The notes beneath the pieces are model-generated. The model made no database searches. It was not told the origin of the DNA and was given only the letters and a program-made list of their open reading frames with translations. Positions 25,101 through 40,100 of a DNA stretch of 64,000 nt are shown in pieces. This DNA is from Eustoma russellianum (taxonomy: Eukaryota; Streptophyta; Magnoliopsida; Gentianales; Gentianaceae). A program made the position numbers and the translations under genes. The DNA is taken from the NCBI GenBank assembly GCA_036186865.1, contig AP025041.1:62001-126000 (forward strand). The letters are read 5' to 3'. Each line of letters starts with the position of its first letter. Within the stretch, counting starts at the first letter, position 1.

Positions 25101-28100
25101 GCAAAGATAAACAAGACTAATACCTTAAGGGATTTCTTCAAGCTCTTGGTTTCGTTGTGAACTTCCTGTAGAATGTTAAGCCCATGTCTGATACTGCAAA
25201 AGAAGCAGCAAAGCTATTCACCATTTGGTCCTGATTAAAAGCACGTTCAGAGAAAATGAAGATGATGTTTACCTTTCAGTTGAAATTACGACTTTTTTAT
25301 CCTTAACAGATGCTTCACAAGAATGCATGAAGTGGTGTATCAATCCCCAACCAACAAGCTTTTCCACATCTAGGAGAATCCACAAGAAAGAAACTCACTT
25401 AGCATGCCAATCAAGTGATGAATATCAAGTACAACAGACCATCAGCATTAGTAATAGATACTAACTTTCACTTGTCAATGTTTGATCTTTAATGCATAGT
25501 CCGTCAAGGTCAGGACATTCAAGCCCAATTCGGTTTAAAACCTGAAATCACGGATTAGACAGATACAAATATTTACTATGTAAGCCACGAGTCCAACAGA
25601 CACACAAGGAACCTTAAGTTTCTGAAAGCTCTTATTAAGATTTTGTATATGGTACTTTTGATCCTTGTATGAGCTCTAATTTCATTTGAGAGAAAATGAA
25701 ATAAACCACTCGAGCAGAAAAAAGTTTTAATTTATGACCTTTAGCACTGATCTCAGTACAAATAATCATAAATAAAAGGAAAGACCAAAGAAAGCAGCAG
25801 CAGTATTCAAAAAGAATAATAAACCAAACACACCAGTAAACAAAGAAAGCATCTTCACATGGTTCAAAACAATATATCACTAACCGTACGAATGCTGACA
25901 ATATTCGACTGCGACTTCAATGTTTCAGTGTCACGGTCCAATTGTTGTTTCCAATCAGACAACAAGGATTCATCCTGCCATAACAGAAACCATTGGAAGG
26001 GATAGGTGCTGATCAGGACAAATTTTGGTAAACGAAGAATTGCACCGGAGGCTTTACGTCTTACCTCCAAATCGTGACCATCTCTATGTAAATGGAAATG
26101 ATCTTATTTTAGAAAAGGGGGGTGGGGGGATAATAATTGCATCCTGGCTTTTAACAAACACACAAAACCAGCGTCAAATAAAGGTCATTTTAACTATAAA
26201 AGTACCTGAGGTATCTGTATGGTAACTTTGTTTGGGAAAAGGCGATTTAGTTGCTTCATCGTTTTGGGGATTTCTTTATTTCTGTCATTCAGCCTGCCAA
26301 AATTATCCTGTAAATAAAAGGAACAATATTCAGTCCTCAGGCACGAGTAATTCCTTGTTCAATTCAAGGAAAGAAAGAGATATTGAAGAATAATATGAAA
26401 TCAAGTGAGACCCCCTCAAAAAAAGATGGGAATATCAAGGTTCCAAAGTAACCATCAACGAACACAAGTTGCTGAACTATTCAGATTTTCAAAAAAGCAA
26501 ATGATACGTGGGAAATAATAAGATATGCCCCTGAAATGCTACCAAAATTCCGATCTCAAAATGAAAGTAACAATCAAATTTCCCATCTCAGGTGCCAGGT
26601 TCTCTAAACCCAGCCTGGCCCTCAGACGAAAATGCATATTATACGAAAACAACAGATAGAAATATATAATCTAAAGAGACCCACCGGGAAAGCAAGATCA
26701 AGTAACGCAGTTTGGTTGCTTCCAAACTTCGTGAAAAGAAGTCCACCAGGGTGTGCCTAGGAACACAAGTCATAATGTCAAATTTATCAAATATTTTATG
26801 TTGATTTAGTTGAGTGCAAAAAAATGCCAGGACCGATATTGCACACTTACTTTGTCCTTACGAGAGTCAGTCTGGGTATGGGAAGCAATGACCACTGTAT
26901 TATTTGGCAAATATTCAAGCTTAACTTTCAAGGTAGCACACACCTCAGGACTTCCAATAGACTTCTCTATATCTTTGAAAAATAAGATCATTGGACTGTT
27001 TTTACTTTCATGTGAAATAACCTGTACATCAAGCAAATGACATGTTAGAAACGAAGAAGGAAAGGACTCAAAGAAAAGAGAAAAACAAAGGATATAAGGA
27101 GGGAGGGTGGGGGTGGAGGGAGCGCACTCAGAAAAAATAGACCCTACAACAACTACAGTACCTCAAAGAGTTCATTGACTGCAAGCCTGTCAAAATCATC
27201 GGAGTAATTATCAAGACGAAGTGAGTCAGCTGCACATCAATAAGCCACGCATTACCAAATAAACCATTGTTAACAAAAACCAACATAAAAATCGAGTAAG
27301 AAGATGAAATACAAGATGGAGTTCCAAGAAATGCTTACCAGCACAGAAAAAACCATGATCTTCCTCACAAAGGCCTCCAAGATCATTTCCTTCAGGAATT
27401 GATCTGTCAAACCTAACCCCAATTTTGGAAGCACCATTCTCCTCGAATGCAAGAACTACCTTGCCTCTATAACCATAGGCTGGACCCCTGCACACCAAGA
27501 AAAGTACATTACAAGGGGGGAAATGAAAAGAAAGAGGGAGGAGAGGGGAGAATGCAAATCATCTGAGTGACCCAGGTGCACCTAGCAACAATATTAAATA
27601 CATCCTTCTTATCCAGCCTCCACAAATAAGACAAACTTTAAGAACTGCTCGATCAAACAGAGTACTGCTAGAAACATGTATGTGTGTGTGCATCTATATA
27701 TATATGGCAAGGATCCACACATACAAACAGGGCAACACGCTAGCAAAAATTTTGCACACTGTTAAATTCGAGGTTGCTCCCCTAACATTTTAACTAAAGG
27801 TCTCAGGCAACAAAATGACAGCTTCCTTGAGGCCTCTTTTAATCATCTAAGATATAACTATTTAATTTGCTACATCATGCAGAGATGAAAATCTAGACAT
27901 GAACTGAACTGCAAAAATGTCAAAACACGATTTCGAGTTTAACTCCAGTATCCCAGATCTACAAGGTCGTCTTGCCTTTTTATAACAAAGATGAAGTAGC
28001 ATGCCCAAGCTCTTTTATCTAATATCTTTTGTAAAGGGTAAGATAGTAGGTTGTTTTTTGTTTGCCTTGTTCGATCTTGGTAGATAGGGATGGATGCTTC

Positions 28101-31100
28101 TCTTTTTTGTAATTACTTTTTCTTTTGCAATCCACTCATTTCCTGATACAAAACTCTATCTTACACACACACACACACACACTTGTATATATATGTATAA
28201 TATCTATGTATGTATATGCATATGCATTTGTTCATGTGTGTATGAACATATTTATTCAAAATGCATTATATTAACTTTTCTTTCCTTTTACTTTTTATTT
28301 TTGGTACGAGTGTTTCCACAAGTTTTCCCCCATCTCGGCCACTTTTAGTTTTGTATTTTTCTGTAAACCCTAGGGAATGATACCTCTTATAGCTTGGTGT
28401 GCTTTATTTAGGTCTCCAGTAACTGAATCTACTATCTCTTCCAAACAATGCATGTTCCATGAACAAGAATCCCAAAGGCACATCAAGATTCATTACTTGA
28501 CATAACCCTCCTCCCCGAAAACTATGCAAAACAACAATCAAACTAACAGAAAACTATTTGACAAACCAAGCACTACAACAACAACAACAACAACGTTATT
28601 TCTAGTAACAAATTCGTGTAACTCCAAATAAATGGAGCATCATAAAACCCTAGGAACAGAAAATCTTGGTCAATTGTTGCTTCACTGACAACTATTGGAA
28701 GAATAACATGTAACCAAATATTCCTAAAGGAAATCATTAAAAAATATTAGATTACATGTTGATGCGTGCTCGGGGTGCAAGAAACGAACTTTTTCCGTGT
28801 TCGATGCTAAACCTCCCTTCTTTATGGAACGTTGATCAAGAACTCCTTGAAACCCTTGAACATGCACAATTAAACCTTCAAAAATGTTGAATAGGTGTGA
28901 TCCTAAAACTCCTTTTGAACAACTCTAGACTTGAGTTCGCAATCTTTTTAGAGGCGATTCAATACCATAAACACCCGCTTTTGATGTTGATGCAGAATCT
29001 ATTTGATCAAAATTCAAAACGCAAGAACAATTCTTCCAACTCACAATTTATGTGAAAAATATTTTTATTCATCAAAAGCCTTATAAAAAAATCAAAAGGG
29101 GGTCCCCCTAGATGTGCCATAAAGATTGATATAATGAAGGCCTACGACACGGTTCGCTGGGGGTTTCTAATAAGAGCCATGAAAACAATGGGGTTCCCCA
29201 CAAAATTCATAGAATGGACATGGCAGTGTATCTCATCGGCTCACTTCTCAGTCTGTGTGAATAGGGAACTGGTGGGTTTTTTCAAGGCACAACGGGGATT
29301 GCGTCAAGGAGACCCTATCTCTCCATACCTCTTTCTAATAGTTATGGAGGTACTAAGTAAGATGCTGGGGAAGGCGTTTGGAAAAGGTGACCTATTATAC
29401 CACCCAAGATGTGAGGAGATGAAGCTATCATCCATTGCCTTTGCAGATGATCTATTTGTCATGGCAAGGGCTGAGGAGACAACACTCAAAGGCATCAGGC
29501 TGATTCTGAGCAGGTTTGGGGGAATGTCCGGGCTATGTCCAAACAATGAAAAGAGTTCAATCTTTGTGGCAGGCTGCACACCAGAAGTTGCAGTGAGAAT
29601 GGCCGAAACTATTGGATTTCCCCTAGAGGAACTACCAGTACGCTACCTTGGTGTTCCCCTGGTATCGGGCCAGCTGAGAGGCAAGGAGTGCCAAACACTC
29701 ATAGACAGAATTACGGGGAGGGTAAATAGCTGGGCAAACACGCAACTGACGTATGGAGGACGATTGCAGCTAATAAGATCAGTGCTTGTTAATATCCAAG
29801 CCTACTGGTCTAGCGTGTATATGCTACCAAAAAATGTGTTGAGGAAAATCAATAGTATCCTATCCCAATTTCTATGGAAGGGGAAGATTAGGCATAAGGG
29901 CGGCGCAAGGGTGATCTGGGATCAAATCAGCCAAACTTATAGTAGAGGGGGGCTGGACGTTCCTGACCTCTCAAACCTTAACAGAGCGCTAATGTTGAAG
30001 ACGCTATGGAATATATGTAGAAAAAAGGAATCGCTGTGGATAAAATGGGTGCACCAAGTAATATTAAAAGGTAGCACTGTATGGGACTACCAGCCAAAAC
30101 ATACGGACTCATGGCTGGTACGGAGACTGATGGGGAACAGGGAGAAGCTAAGGGAACGAACAATAGTGGAAATTGGAGATGGCAAGGCAACCTCCTTCTT
30201 CAACGCAAATTGGCACCAACTAGGGCCACTGTGCCATGTTGACGGGATCAAACACTTCCAGCGGCGGCTGATGCTGCCAGAAAATGCAAAAGTTGCGGAT
30301 ATGGTGATAGACGGGAAATGGTGTTGGGATAGAGAGAACAGTAGACTAGACAGTGTTTATCAAGAAATCACTAGACAGCTCGGGCTCCCCCCTGTTTTAC
30401 GAGACGTAGAAGACAAAGTGAAATGGATACTTGACAGCACGGGAGAATTCACGCTACGAAGTGCTGTGCAATCGCTAGGTGTGGCCAGCCAAGACCTGGC
30501 ATGGACGGCATGTGTGTGGTGGAAAAGAAGGGTCCTCAGGTACGCCTTCATAACCTGGATGATGCAGTGGCGAAGATTGCCCACTGCTGACAGATTGCTC
30601 ACCTGGGGGATGAAGATAGCAGCTAACTGCTGCCTATGCGGGAAGGAGAGGGAAACACATGAGCACTTATTTCTCTCCTGCAACTATGCAAAAAAAGTAT
30701 GGAGGGCCGTGATGACCTACTGTGGCATGGAAAAAGTACCAACGGGATGGCAGGAATACCAGAGTTGGATCCAAGGGAAACCCGGGGGGAACAGTCTCCA
30801 GAAAGAATTAGTGCTGCTTGCTAACTCAGCAGTCATCTACATGTTATAGTGGGAACGAAACAAACGACTGTTTAAAGGGAAGGTGAGAGATCATACAGTG
30901 CTGAGCCTGCACATAAAGAATACTATCCGGATTTACGTAGGAGAATGGCGAGGGGTGAGGAAGACACGAACAAACTGGAGAAGATGTGTAGAGATGGGGA
31001 TAAATTTGCAAGTTTTCAAAAAAGCAACAGTGTAAAAATAGAAGACATAGAGCAAATAGCGAACATTAAAGATAGAAAACGATGTAATTGCCGGTGTTCC

Positions 31101-34100
31101 TCCGCCACAAGTGAGGGCTACGTAAATAAACAAAACTTTTAAAAAAAAAGCCTTATAAAAAATAGATGACCTTAAGGTATTTACAGAAACAAAACCTAAT
31201 TCTAGAAGGAAAACAAAGAATCCTACTTAAACTAAAACTCTGAAAACTGTCTGACTTTCCAGGCCATTTTTGAGTCTTCTAGAAGCCGAATATGTCCTCG
31301 AGCTACTCTTGAAAGCTGTAGATAAGTATCCTAGCTTTCCATAGCATTTTGAAACTTCTCAAATCCGACGTCTGTAGTTTGAGATATCGTCCAAAAGCCG
31401 TTGACCGGTCAAGCTGTCTAAAGCTTCTAGAAACTTTATGTTATCCAATAACTTTCGTTTAGCTAAACAACTATTACACACGATTTTACCTACTCTAAAT
31501 GTCCTAAAAACAATTAAAAGACTGTCAAACAAAATAAACAACATTTACAAGCTAAATAGACCAAAAATAAGGTCATAAAAATGCCACAGACGTGCTTCGT
31601 TCCTCTCCATCTCGCCGCACATCTTTTTCATGCAATATGGCTAATTTGACCTATCGTTCCCTCTCTGCTCGAAAAGATTCATCCTCGAATCACAGCCTAC
31701 AGGATCAAAGACAAGTCTAACATACACAAATGCTTTGAAGCTCCCCCGTCTCCTCAACCAATTCAGCCTGATTTTCAGCACCTTGAAACATTTTTCTTTC
31801 AAGCATAGACAACTGACATAGAACCCTGTTAACCTTGAAACATTTTTCTTTCAAGCATAGACAACTGACAGAAATCCTGTTATTGGCACCCTTCTCCAGT
31901 GCAAGCACGAAGCAATTTTTCGTGGCAAATAGATCTCTTTTATTGTAAATACAATTGCCTAAACAATCTTGGACAAATTTAGGACAGCCACACGACAATT
32001 CAATAATTGAATATTCAACAGAAGGCAAAAGGATGAATGATGTCTGCTGGAATTTTTTTTACTTGACACGATAAACAATAAGAGACTAAGAGATTCGATA
32101 AATAAAAAGGATAGTGATCGAACGAATGAAAACCTGATGCATTGATATCAAACTGATGCATGCTTAAAAAGTGCAAGAAACGATCTTTTCTCTTGCTCGA
32201 TGCTAAAGCTCCTTTGATTGCAGAACGTTAATCAAGAACTACTTAGAACCCTTGAGCGTCCACAATTTCCGTTTGGCTATTGAGCTAAAAAAACTTCAAA
32301 GATGTTGAATTGGTGTTTTTCTAGAATACTTTTGGAAGACCCTAGGCGTGAGCTCACAATCTTTTTAGGGGCGATTCGATATCACAACACTCGCTTTTGA
32401 TGTTGATGCAGAATCTATTTGATCAAAGATCAAAACATAAGAACAATTCTTCCAACTCACAGTTTATGTGAAAAATATTTTTATTCCTCAAGAGTCTTAT
32501 TAAAAACGCCGACCCTAATGTATTTAAAGAAACAGGAGCTAATTCTAGAAGGAAAACAAAGAATTCTACTTAAACTAAAACTCTTAGAATTGTCTGACTT
32601 TGAATGCGGTTTTTGAGTCTTCTAAAAGCCGAATCTATCTTCAACTATCTGGAAAGTTGTAGATAAGGATCTTAGCTTTTCATAGCATTTTGAAACTCCT
32701 CAATCCGATGTCTGTAGCTTGAGATATCGTCCAAAAACCGTTGACTGGTCAAACTGTCTAAAGCTTTTAGAAACTTTATCTTATCAATAATAATCCTTTA
32801 TCTAAACAACTATTACACACGGTTTTAACTCCTTCAAATGTCCTAAAAACAATTAAAAAGACTCGCAAACAAAATAAAAAACATTGACAACCTCTAACAC
32901 ATAGGTATAGTTGCGTACATCCGACCCTCCTGTACCCCCATATGCGGAAGCCTTTAATGCAATGGGGTAATGTGGTTGTTGTTGTTGTTATACAAGCAAA
33001 ATAGACAAGAAATAAGGTCATTCAACATGCCACAGGCGTGCTTCCTCCCTCTCCATCTCGCTGCACATCATTTTCATGCAATATGGCTCCTTTAGCTTCA
33101 TCATTTCCTCTTTGCTCGAAAAGATTCATACTCAAATCATAACCTCCAGGATCAAAGACAAGTCTAATATATACGCAAGTGCTTTGAAGCTCCCCGGCTC
33201 CTCAACCAATTCAGCCTGATTTTCAGAACCTTAAGACATTTTTCTTTCAAGCATAGACAACAGACAGAGAATCTCTCATTGACACATTTCTTCAATGCAA
33301 GAATGAAGCAATTCTTCATAGCAGATATATCTATTTTTTCCTAGTACAATTGCCTAGACATTTTGGACACATTTTGGACAGCCACACGATAATTCAATAA
33401 TTGAATATAACCAAAGACAAAAGGATGTATTACGTCTGCTGGAATATTTTTAATTGACACGATAAACGATCAGAGACTAAGAGACTCGACAAACAAAAAA
33501 GATAGTGACCGAACGAAGGAAACCCTAATGCCCTGATACAAAACTTATGCATGTTTCGGGCGCGGAAGAAACAATCTTTTCCCATGTTCGATGCTAAACT
33601 GTAGAAATTCATTGATATTACTACTATAAATATGGTCTAAAATATAAATGTGTAGCAGAACAAATACTGCAGAAGGTGGACCCCAGTTGTAAGGTTACCG
33701 TTGGTTTGTAAGGTTACTGTTAGAAACCATTACTCATACTAGTTTAGTCTTTTTCCTTTATAAATAGGAATAGGTACTGATGTAAAGATACAAGAGTTGA
33801 AGGTCATTTTATGACTTCAATCAATTCCGCTGAATGCATTCTTATTACTTCTGATTTTATGCTGTGTTTGTTATTTCCTATACCCCCTTCATTACCAGAC
33901 ATTGATCAAGAACCCCTCGAAACCCATGAACGTGTACAATTTTCATTTGGTTGTTGAGCTATAAATCTTCAAAAATGTTGAATTGGCGTGATCCTGGAAC
34001 CCTTTTGGAAGAACCCAAGACATGATTCGCAATCTTTTTAGGGGCGATTCGATACCATAACACATACTTTCGATGTTTATGCAGAATCTATTTGATCAAA

Positions 34101-37100
34101 AATCAAAGCGCAAGAATGATTCTTGCAACTCATAATTTATGTGAAAAATATTCTTGTTCATCAAAAGTCTTATTAAAAACGGTTGACCCTAAGGTATTAA
34201 AGAAACAAAACCTAATTCTAGAAGGAAAACAAAGAATCCTACTTAAACTAAAGCTCTGAAAATTGTCTCACTTCGCATGCAGTTTTTGAGTCTTTTAGCA
34301 GCCGAATCTGTCCTCGAGCTACTCTTGAAAGTTGTACATAAGGATCTTAGCTTTCCATAGCATTTTAAAACTCCTCAATCCGATGCCTGTAGCTTGAGAT
34401 ATCATCTAAAAACCGTTGATTGGTCAAGCTGTCTAGAGCTTCTATAAACTTTATCTTATCCAATGACTTTCCTTTACCTAAACAACTACTACACACTGTT
34501 TTAACTCCTCTACATGTCCTAAAAACAATTAAAAAGACTCAAACAAAATAAACAACAATTACAAGTCAAATAGGCCAAAAATAAGATCATGCAAAATGAT
34601 AAGGACGTGCTTCCTCCTTTCACTAGTTGTCAGTCTAAAGTAAATCCTTAGAAAATATAACTTATAGAGTAGGGTTAGAGAAGATGAATTAGGAATACAA
34701 GAAAGTTCACCTCAAAGGAGCTTGTACAGGAGAAAAGCCTGATGACAGTGATCCTACGTACTTCACTCTATCACCTGCAAATAACAACCCCCAATCATTG
34801 TCAACAAACTCACAAAAGGAAATGGTAATCAAAAACCTTCTGCCTTCACAAGATTTTCACGAGTACTGAGTCACACGCACACAATCTAATTAAATATAAA
34901 CTAATACCTTTCTTGAAGGTGTACGTTTTCGATGTTGCAGTTGAAGCCTCTTGCTTCGGAGCCTGAGGACGTGCAGTAGAATATCCCGTTATTTCTGCTT
35001 CAACACTTGAAGCAGGTTTCTTAAGACGTAAAGTAGATGTATGGGCAGCCTTTTTAGCAAAAACACTAGCTCTTTCTGGCTTTGAGCTCTCCTTTACTGA
35101 ATCTACTTCCTTCGTGGTAGAACCCTGGACATGTCAGTGAATCTTATTTATAAAAAGAGGAGATAAAGTTATGGGAAGGAAAAAAGAGAGAGAGGGGAGG
35201 TGTTGAAGGACGAATGATTACACTTCAAAAGGAACCTTACACCAAAGAACAAAAAAGAATCAACAATGAGAAGTTTAGCACCAAAATGTTTTGCAAGAGC
35301 TTGGGCCAATGTCTCCTGATATATATCTGACCCTGCAAAAGAAGTGATTAATAACACCCAAAAAAGGTTCCTTTTTTTCTGTTTTTTTTTTGGGGGGGGG
35401 GGGGGGCGGGGGGGCGCAAAGAAAAAGAACATCCAAGACTACAACATCTGAGGGGAAAAAACCTAGAATATAGTGACCAAGAACTGGGAAGAAAACAGCC
35501 AACTGATTTTCACCAAGACTCTTACATTTGGTTCCCTAAAAAAGTGATAAATATTTTCTCCACTTCAAAAGCACAAGATATAATTTTATTATTCACTCCG
35601 GCCTTATGGTATCAGCTATTCCCTCTGGCCATCAATTATTATTTGCTCCATTTAAATCCTTAAGCATAAATTAAACACTTGAGCAGGTATATACAACTGA
35701 CATGGTTAAACAGTTTACCAAAGGCAAATTTCACTACAAACTACGTCAGCAAATTTTTCTTCATGGCAATTTTATCCCTTTTTTATTACAAAGCTCCACC
35801 ATCAGAAGACTGTCTCTCTATGCCGTATATCAGAATGGTATATTCACATTTTTCAACAAAATATTTGAAGCTCGAAGACTAGAATATATTAGATCCAATC
35901 AATTAGCTGCAGCACCGGGTATGTAGAACTGATGACACAGCAAACTCAAAAATTCAAGTCTGGCTTGAAAGACCACAAAGATAGCTGTTAATATCAAATA
36001 GTTCTATCTCATCGACAGAACTTTTTGAACTTAAAGATTTAAAAGAAGGCAGCTTATAGGCTTGGCAGCAATATAAGAGATCCCTGCTAGTGTACAAGCG
36101 ATGAGGCAACTCCCAAAAAACTAAACCAGAAAAGTAGAAAAAGGAATGCCCAATTTGGTTGAGCCCAACAAGTCCCAGGAGTAAAAGACATTTCAACATT
36201 GCTACAGCAATGGGGACAGCAGCAAAAATAACTAGAGTGCATTATAAAAAATGTACAACCACAAATGGCTGCATTGCTCATCCAGTACAAATGATGTCCC
36301 AAAAACAGCGAGAACAAGAAGATGCAAGATAAGATAAAGTGCAAATTCTTAGTGGTAACCAGTGCGTACAGAACTGAAGCAACAAGTTCATTGAGGTTGC
36401 AGCAACGTGACCAACAAATTCCGGAGCAAAAGAAGGTGTAGATGGAAGAGCAAGGTGTACATAGCATGCATAGCTAAATACTAGAGAGAAAGAGTAACGG
36501 TAGGCAGATTAAGTACGTGATCTTGACTTTGAGAAGCTCTCGTTGAGATACCAAGGTTTAAAGCAAGTTTCCAATTGAACTTGCTTGACTTTGTAATCCC
36601 ACCAAGAGCATACTGCATAATAAATGATTTCTAATATCTCCTTGATTAACAGTTATGTGGCCATTTCTAATCTGTTGGTATAGCCCACTAATTTGCTCTC
36701 TCCAGACGTGATAAACAACAGCAGAAATGCAAAGCGAGCTAAGCCCAGCTAAAACTTTGATGTGTTGAAGTATTTAGATTTATTTTATTCGGTTATGCAC
36801 AAAATACACTAGCTTAGTATATTATCACAAGTGGGGGATCAACCCACTATCTTGGGAAGAGTGTAACGGTAACCCCCTTGTTACCGTTGTAGCTTTATTA
36901 CTTAAGGAGATGAACAATTCTGTAAAATGTAATGCTGGGTTCTCAACTTCTGCAATAATAAATGAAATATTCTTCGTTCGTTTCTTCAATCAGTGAATTG
37001 GTCTATTCATTTCATCTCTTTATTAATTTCTTCATGGTATCAGAGCTTTTATTGCTCAAAGATTGCATTTATTTCAGTTTCAGATTATAATTCTGAAGTG

Positions 37101-40100
37101 GTTGCTGGCTGTCTCTATTTCTCTGTGAACCAATTCAAATCTGTTGCAGTATAGTTTATTCTGGTTCACCTCAAACATCATTGGAGCTGTTTTTTCTCCA
37201 GAACGATTACAAGTTGAGTTCTTCAGCAGTATTTGTTACATCTTCTGTTCATATCGACAGACTTGACTTCAAAGTTTTTTTCCACGACGAATATTTTATT
37301 CTGTCAGAAAACAGGAGGTAGCAATAGCCTTATCAATCTCAGATCTCTGTTTCTTTCATTGAAACAAGTTGCATAGTTTCTCTTCTTCTTCCTCGGTTGA
37401 GTTTCTGACAACCCATTCGTATTTTCTTGGGTTTCCAAGAAAAATCTACACATTTTTAATATTTTTTTTAAGTCTACTAAATGTGTCCTACATGCAAGGG
37501 TGACTATGCCACATAACACATCTTTTTTAACACATAACCAATTTTTTAACACGCAACAGTTTTTTATTATTCTTTGGAGTCTGTGTTTCTCCACTATCAA
37601 TTGTTTTTTCCCGGTCAGTGTGCACTATATCCCAATAAAATCCCAAAATCTGCTTTATTATCTATTGTCGCATCACTTTTTGTACCCTATCTTCTTTTTG
37701 CTGACATTGTACTCATTTTTCTTACCTATTCTCCGTCTATTTTTTAAATTTAACTTCTCCCTAATCTGTCAAACGTGTACCTGTCCTTCCTATTAAGTTC
37801 CATCGTCTTGGGTCCAACAACTCCATATTCCCGCTCAAACTTTCTCCTTCTTTATCTAGTCTTTCTTCTCACATCTAACTTCTATCCCAACTCTTTTATT
37901 ATACCAAACGCACTCACTATAACAAAATTACCTCTCTCAAATAAACTGCTCATATGGCTGATCCTGTTTCTTCTACTGAAACTTCAGCATCTCATGTACC
38001 ATCTACTGAAACTTCTACTCAGCCTCCTCTTCCTGGTTCGTTTGATGGCCAACCTGTCATGATTACTAATCATAAATTAACAGGCTCAAATTATTTATCT
38101 TGGAGTAGAGCTGTGGAGATGTTTATTGTTGGTAGAGGAAAGGATGATTACTCATATGGTGAAATTACTATTCCTTCGTCAACTGATGCTAGGTTTAAAC
38201 AGTGGCGATATGAGAATTCCATGATTATGCCATGGCTAATCAGTTCTATGACACCTGAGATTGGGGAAAATTGTATGCTATATACATCTGCAGTTGAAAT
38301 CTGGAGAGCTGATAAAGAGCTTTATTCAAAAAGGCTAATATGGCCGAGATCTATGAATTGGAGGCTAAGCTCAATGATATTCGTCAAGGTGATAGTCCAG
38401 TAAGTACTTACTATTCCTAACTTACAAAACTATGGAAACAGATTGACACTTTTGACACTATTGCCTGGACAACTCCTACTGATGAGAAACTTTTTAAGCA
38501 ATTCCTTGAGACCAAAAGAGTTTTTCGTTTCCTAAATGGCCTTAACAAAGATTTAGATTCTGTGAGAAGCCGTATACTAGGTGCTAAGCCTCTTCATACC
38601 CTTAACTCAGTTTTTTCAAAAGTTCGACATGAAGAAAGTCGACTAAAAGTAATGATGGGCCCCCCAACAGGGCTCAGTTTTAGAAGGCTCTGCACTGATT
38701 TCCAATGTACTACACCCTAGTAGTTCATCTCAACAACCTGATTCTACTGGACTTTTGACTAAACGTAGTTCTCGGGGAGGGTTTAGCAAAAATCGATATA
38801 AGCCACCTCAACTAGTTTGCAAATTTTGTAAAAAAACCCAGACGTCGAGTAGAGGACTGTTTTAAGCTACAGAGATTGAAGCAATCTCAACAACAAAACC
38901 CAGGGGCTAGGTTTAATCCCTCTCAACAAGGACCAACTTTCCACATGCAGCCTGCATGGGGTTCTCAACAGCATTCTAGTTCAAGTCCCATATTTACTCC
39001 AAACTGGGGACCATCCAATGGAGCAAGTGCCAATACAGCCAACAATACTGTGACTACCGAACCTCAACTGCTTACACAGGATCAACTGGCGGCACTGATG
39101 AAGTTTCTATCTCAGAAGTCCTCAACGGCTGAGTCCCAAGTATCAAATACTGAGTTCACAAATCCAGTTGAAATGCAAGCTACAATGGCGGCCACAGGTA
39201 TTAGGTCAAGTGAACCCAGAAGCTCATGGATTATAGATTCAGGAGCTTCTGATCACATGACCTTTAACATTTCTGTTTTATGTTGCTATAAAGTTTTTTC
39301 TACACCTAAAATGGTTAAAGAAGCAAATGGGATAGATCTTCCTGTTTTAGGCACTGGAACCGTATATCTTACTCCCACATTAGTATTACATGACGTGTTA
39401 TATGTGCCTAAAATGAACTTCCAGTTAATCTCAATTGGAAAATTAACTATTGATAATCAGTGTCTAGCATCTTCTACATGTTTTCTTCTGCAGAAAACTA
39501 CTTGGAAGATGATTGGCAATGCTAACAAAATAAATGGGCTTTACATCATCAAATTTCAAGAAAGTGAACAAGTTTTTGCTGAGTCTAAGTCTGATAATCA
39601 GAAGGTTCCTAGTAAAATTGGGCCAGAAATTGGATGTCATGTATCTTCTAGTTTAGGGACTAATTCTTGTAATAGGAAAAAGGCTATTGATCATATTTTG
39701 CTATGGCATTATAGACTAGGTCACCCGAATTTTTTGTATCTTAAGAAATTGATGCCTGATATGTTTACAAAGGTTGATCTAGCTGAATTAAAGTGTGAAA
39801 TTTGTATTTTGGCAAAACATCCGAGGGTAAGTTATTTGCCAAAAGGGTATGAATCCAGTCATCCTATTAATTTGGTACATTCGGATATATGGGGACCCTC
39901 GAGAGTTTCATCCTTGAATGGAGCAAAAAGGTTTATTACATTTGTTGATGATCATACATGAATTACTTGGGTATATTTGATGAAAAAGAAAACTGAAGTT
40001 TTTGACATTTTCAAGTAATTTATTACACTTGTCCGAAATCAATTTAACACTAATGTGAAAGTTCTTCGAAGTGATAATGGTACCGAGTATCTTGATCAAC

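Larger units (their letters stand above)
28757..34616 (-). mobile_element. Tandem non-autonomous LTR element, LTR-internal-LTR-internal-LTR
   Basis: Three diverged copies of one long repeat end (on minus) in TTAGCATCGA followed by GTTTCTTG or GTTTCTTC and a CATGCAT-like terminus at 28757, 32155 and 33545. The outer two are hit by insertions. Shared blocks include TTATGTGAAAAATATT, AATTCTAGAAGGAAAACAAA, CCTCAATCCGATG with GAGATATC, and AACAACTATTACACAC. After the second and third copies (minus direction) come GATATCAATGC and TGTATCAGGGC, degenerate forms of the TGGTATCAGAGC primer site. An internal region of about 0.5 kb follows (33540-33050 and 32130-31620), ending in a DSRMNLFEQRGND-like peptide seen at the ends of Gypsy-type polyproteins. 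No RT or integrase is present. Outer boundaries are approximate. Confidence 0.7.

Noticed and set aside
29134..30849. 571-codon open frame as a host gene
   Set aside because: It is LINE reverse transcriptase, 5'-truncated and flanked by a TSD; annotated as element remnant.
35169..35502. Pro-rich minus-strand frames with PPPPPPP
   Set aside because: Caused by the poly(G) run; only 35332-35241 is a real exon.
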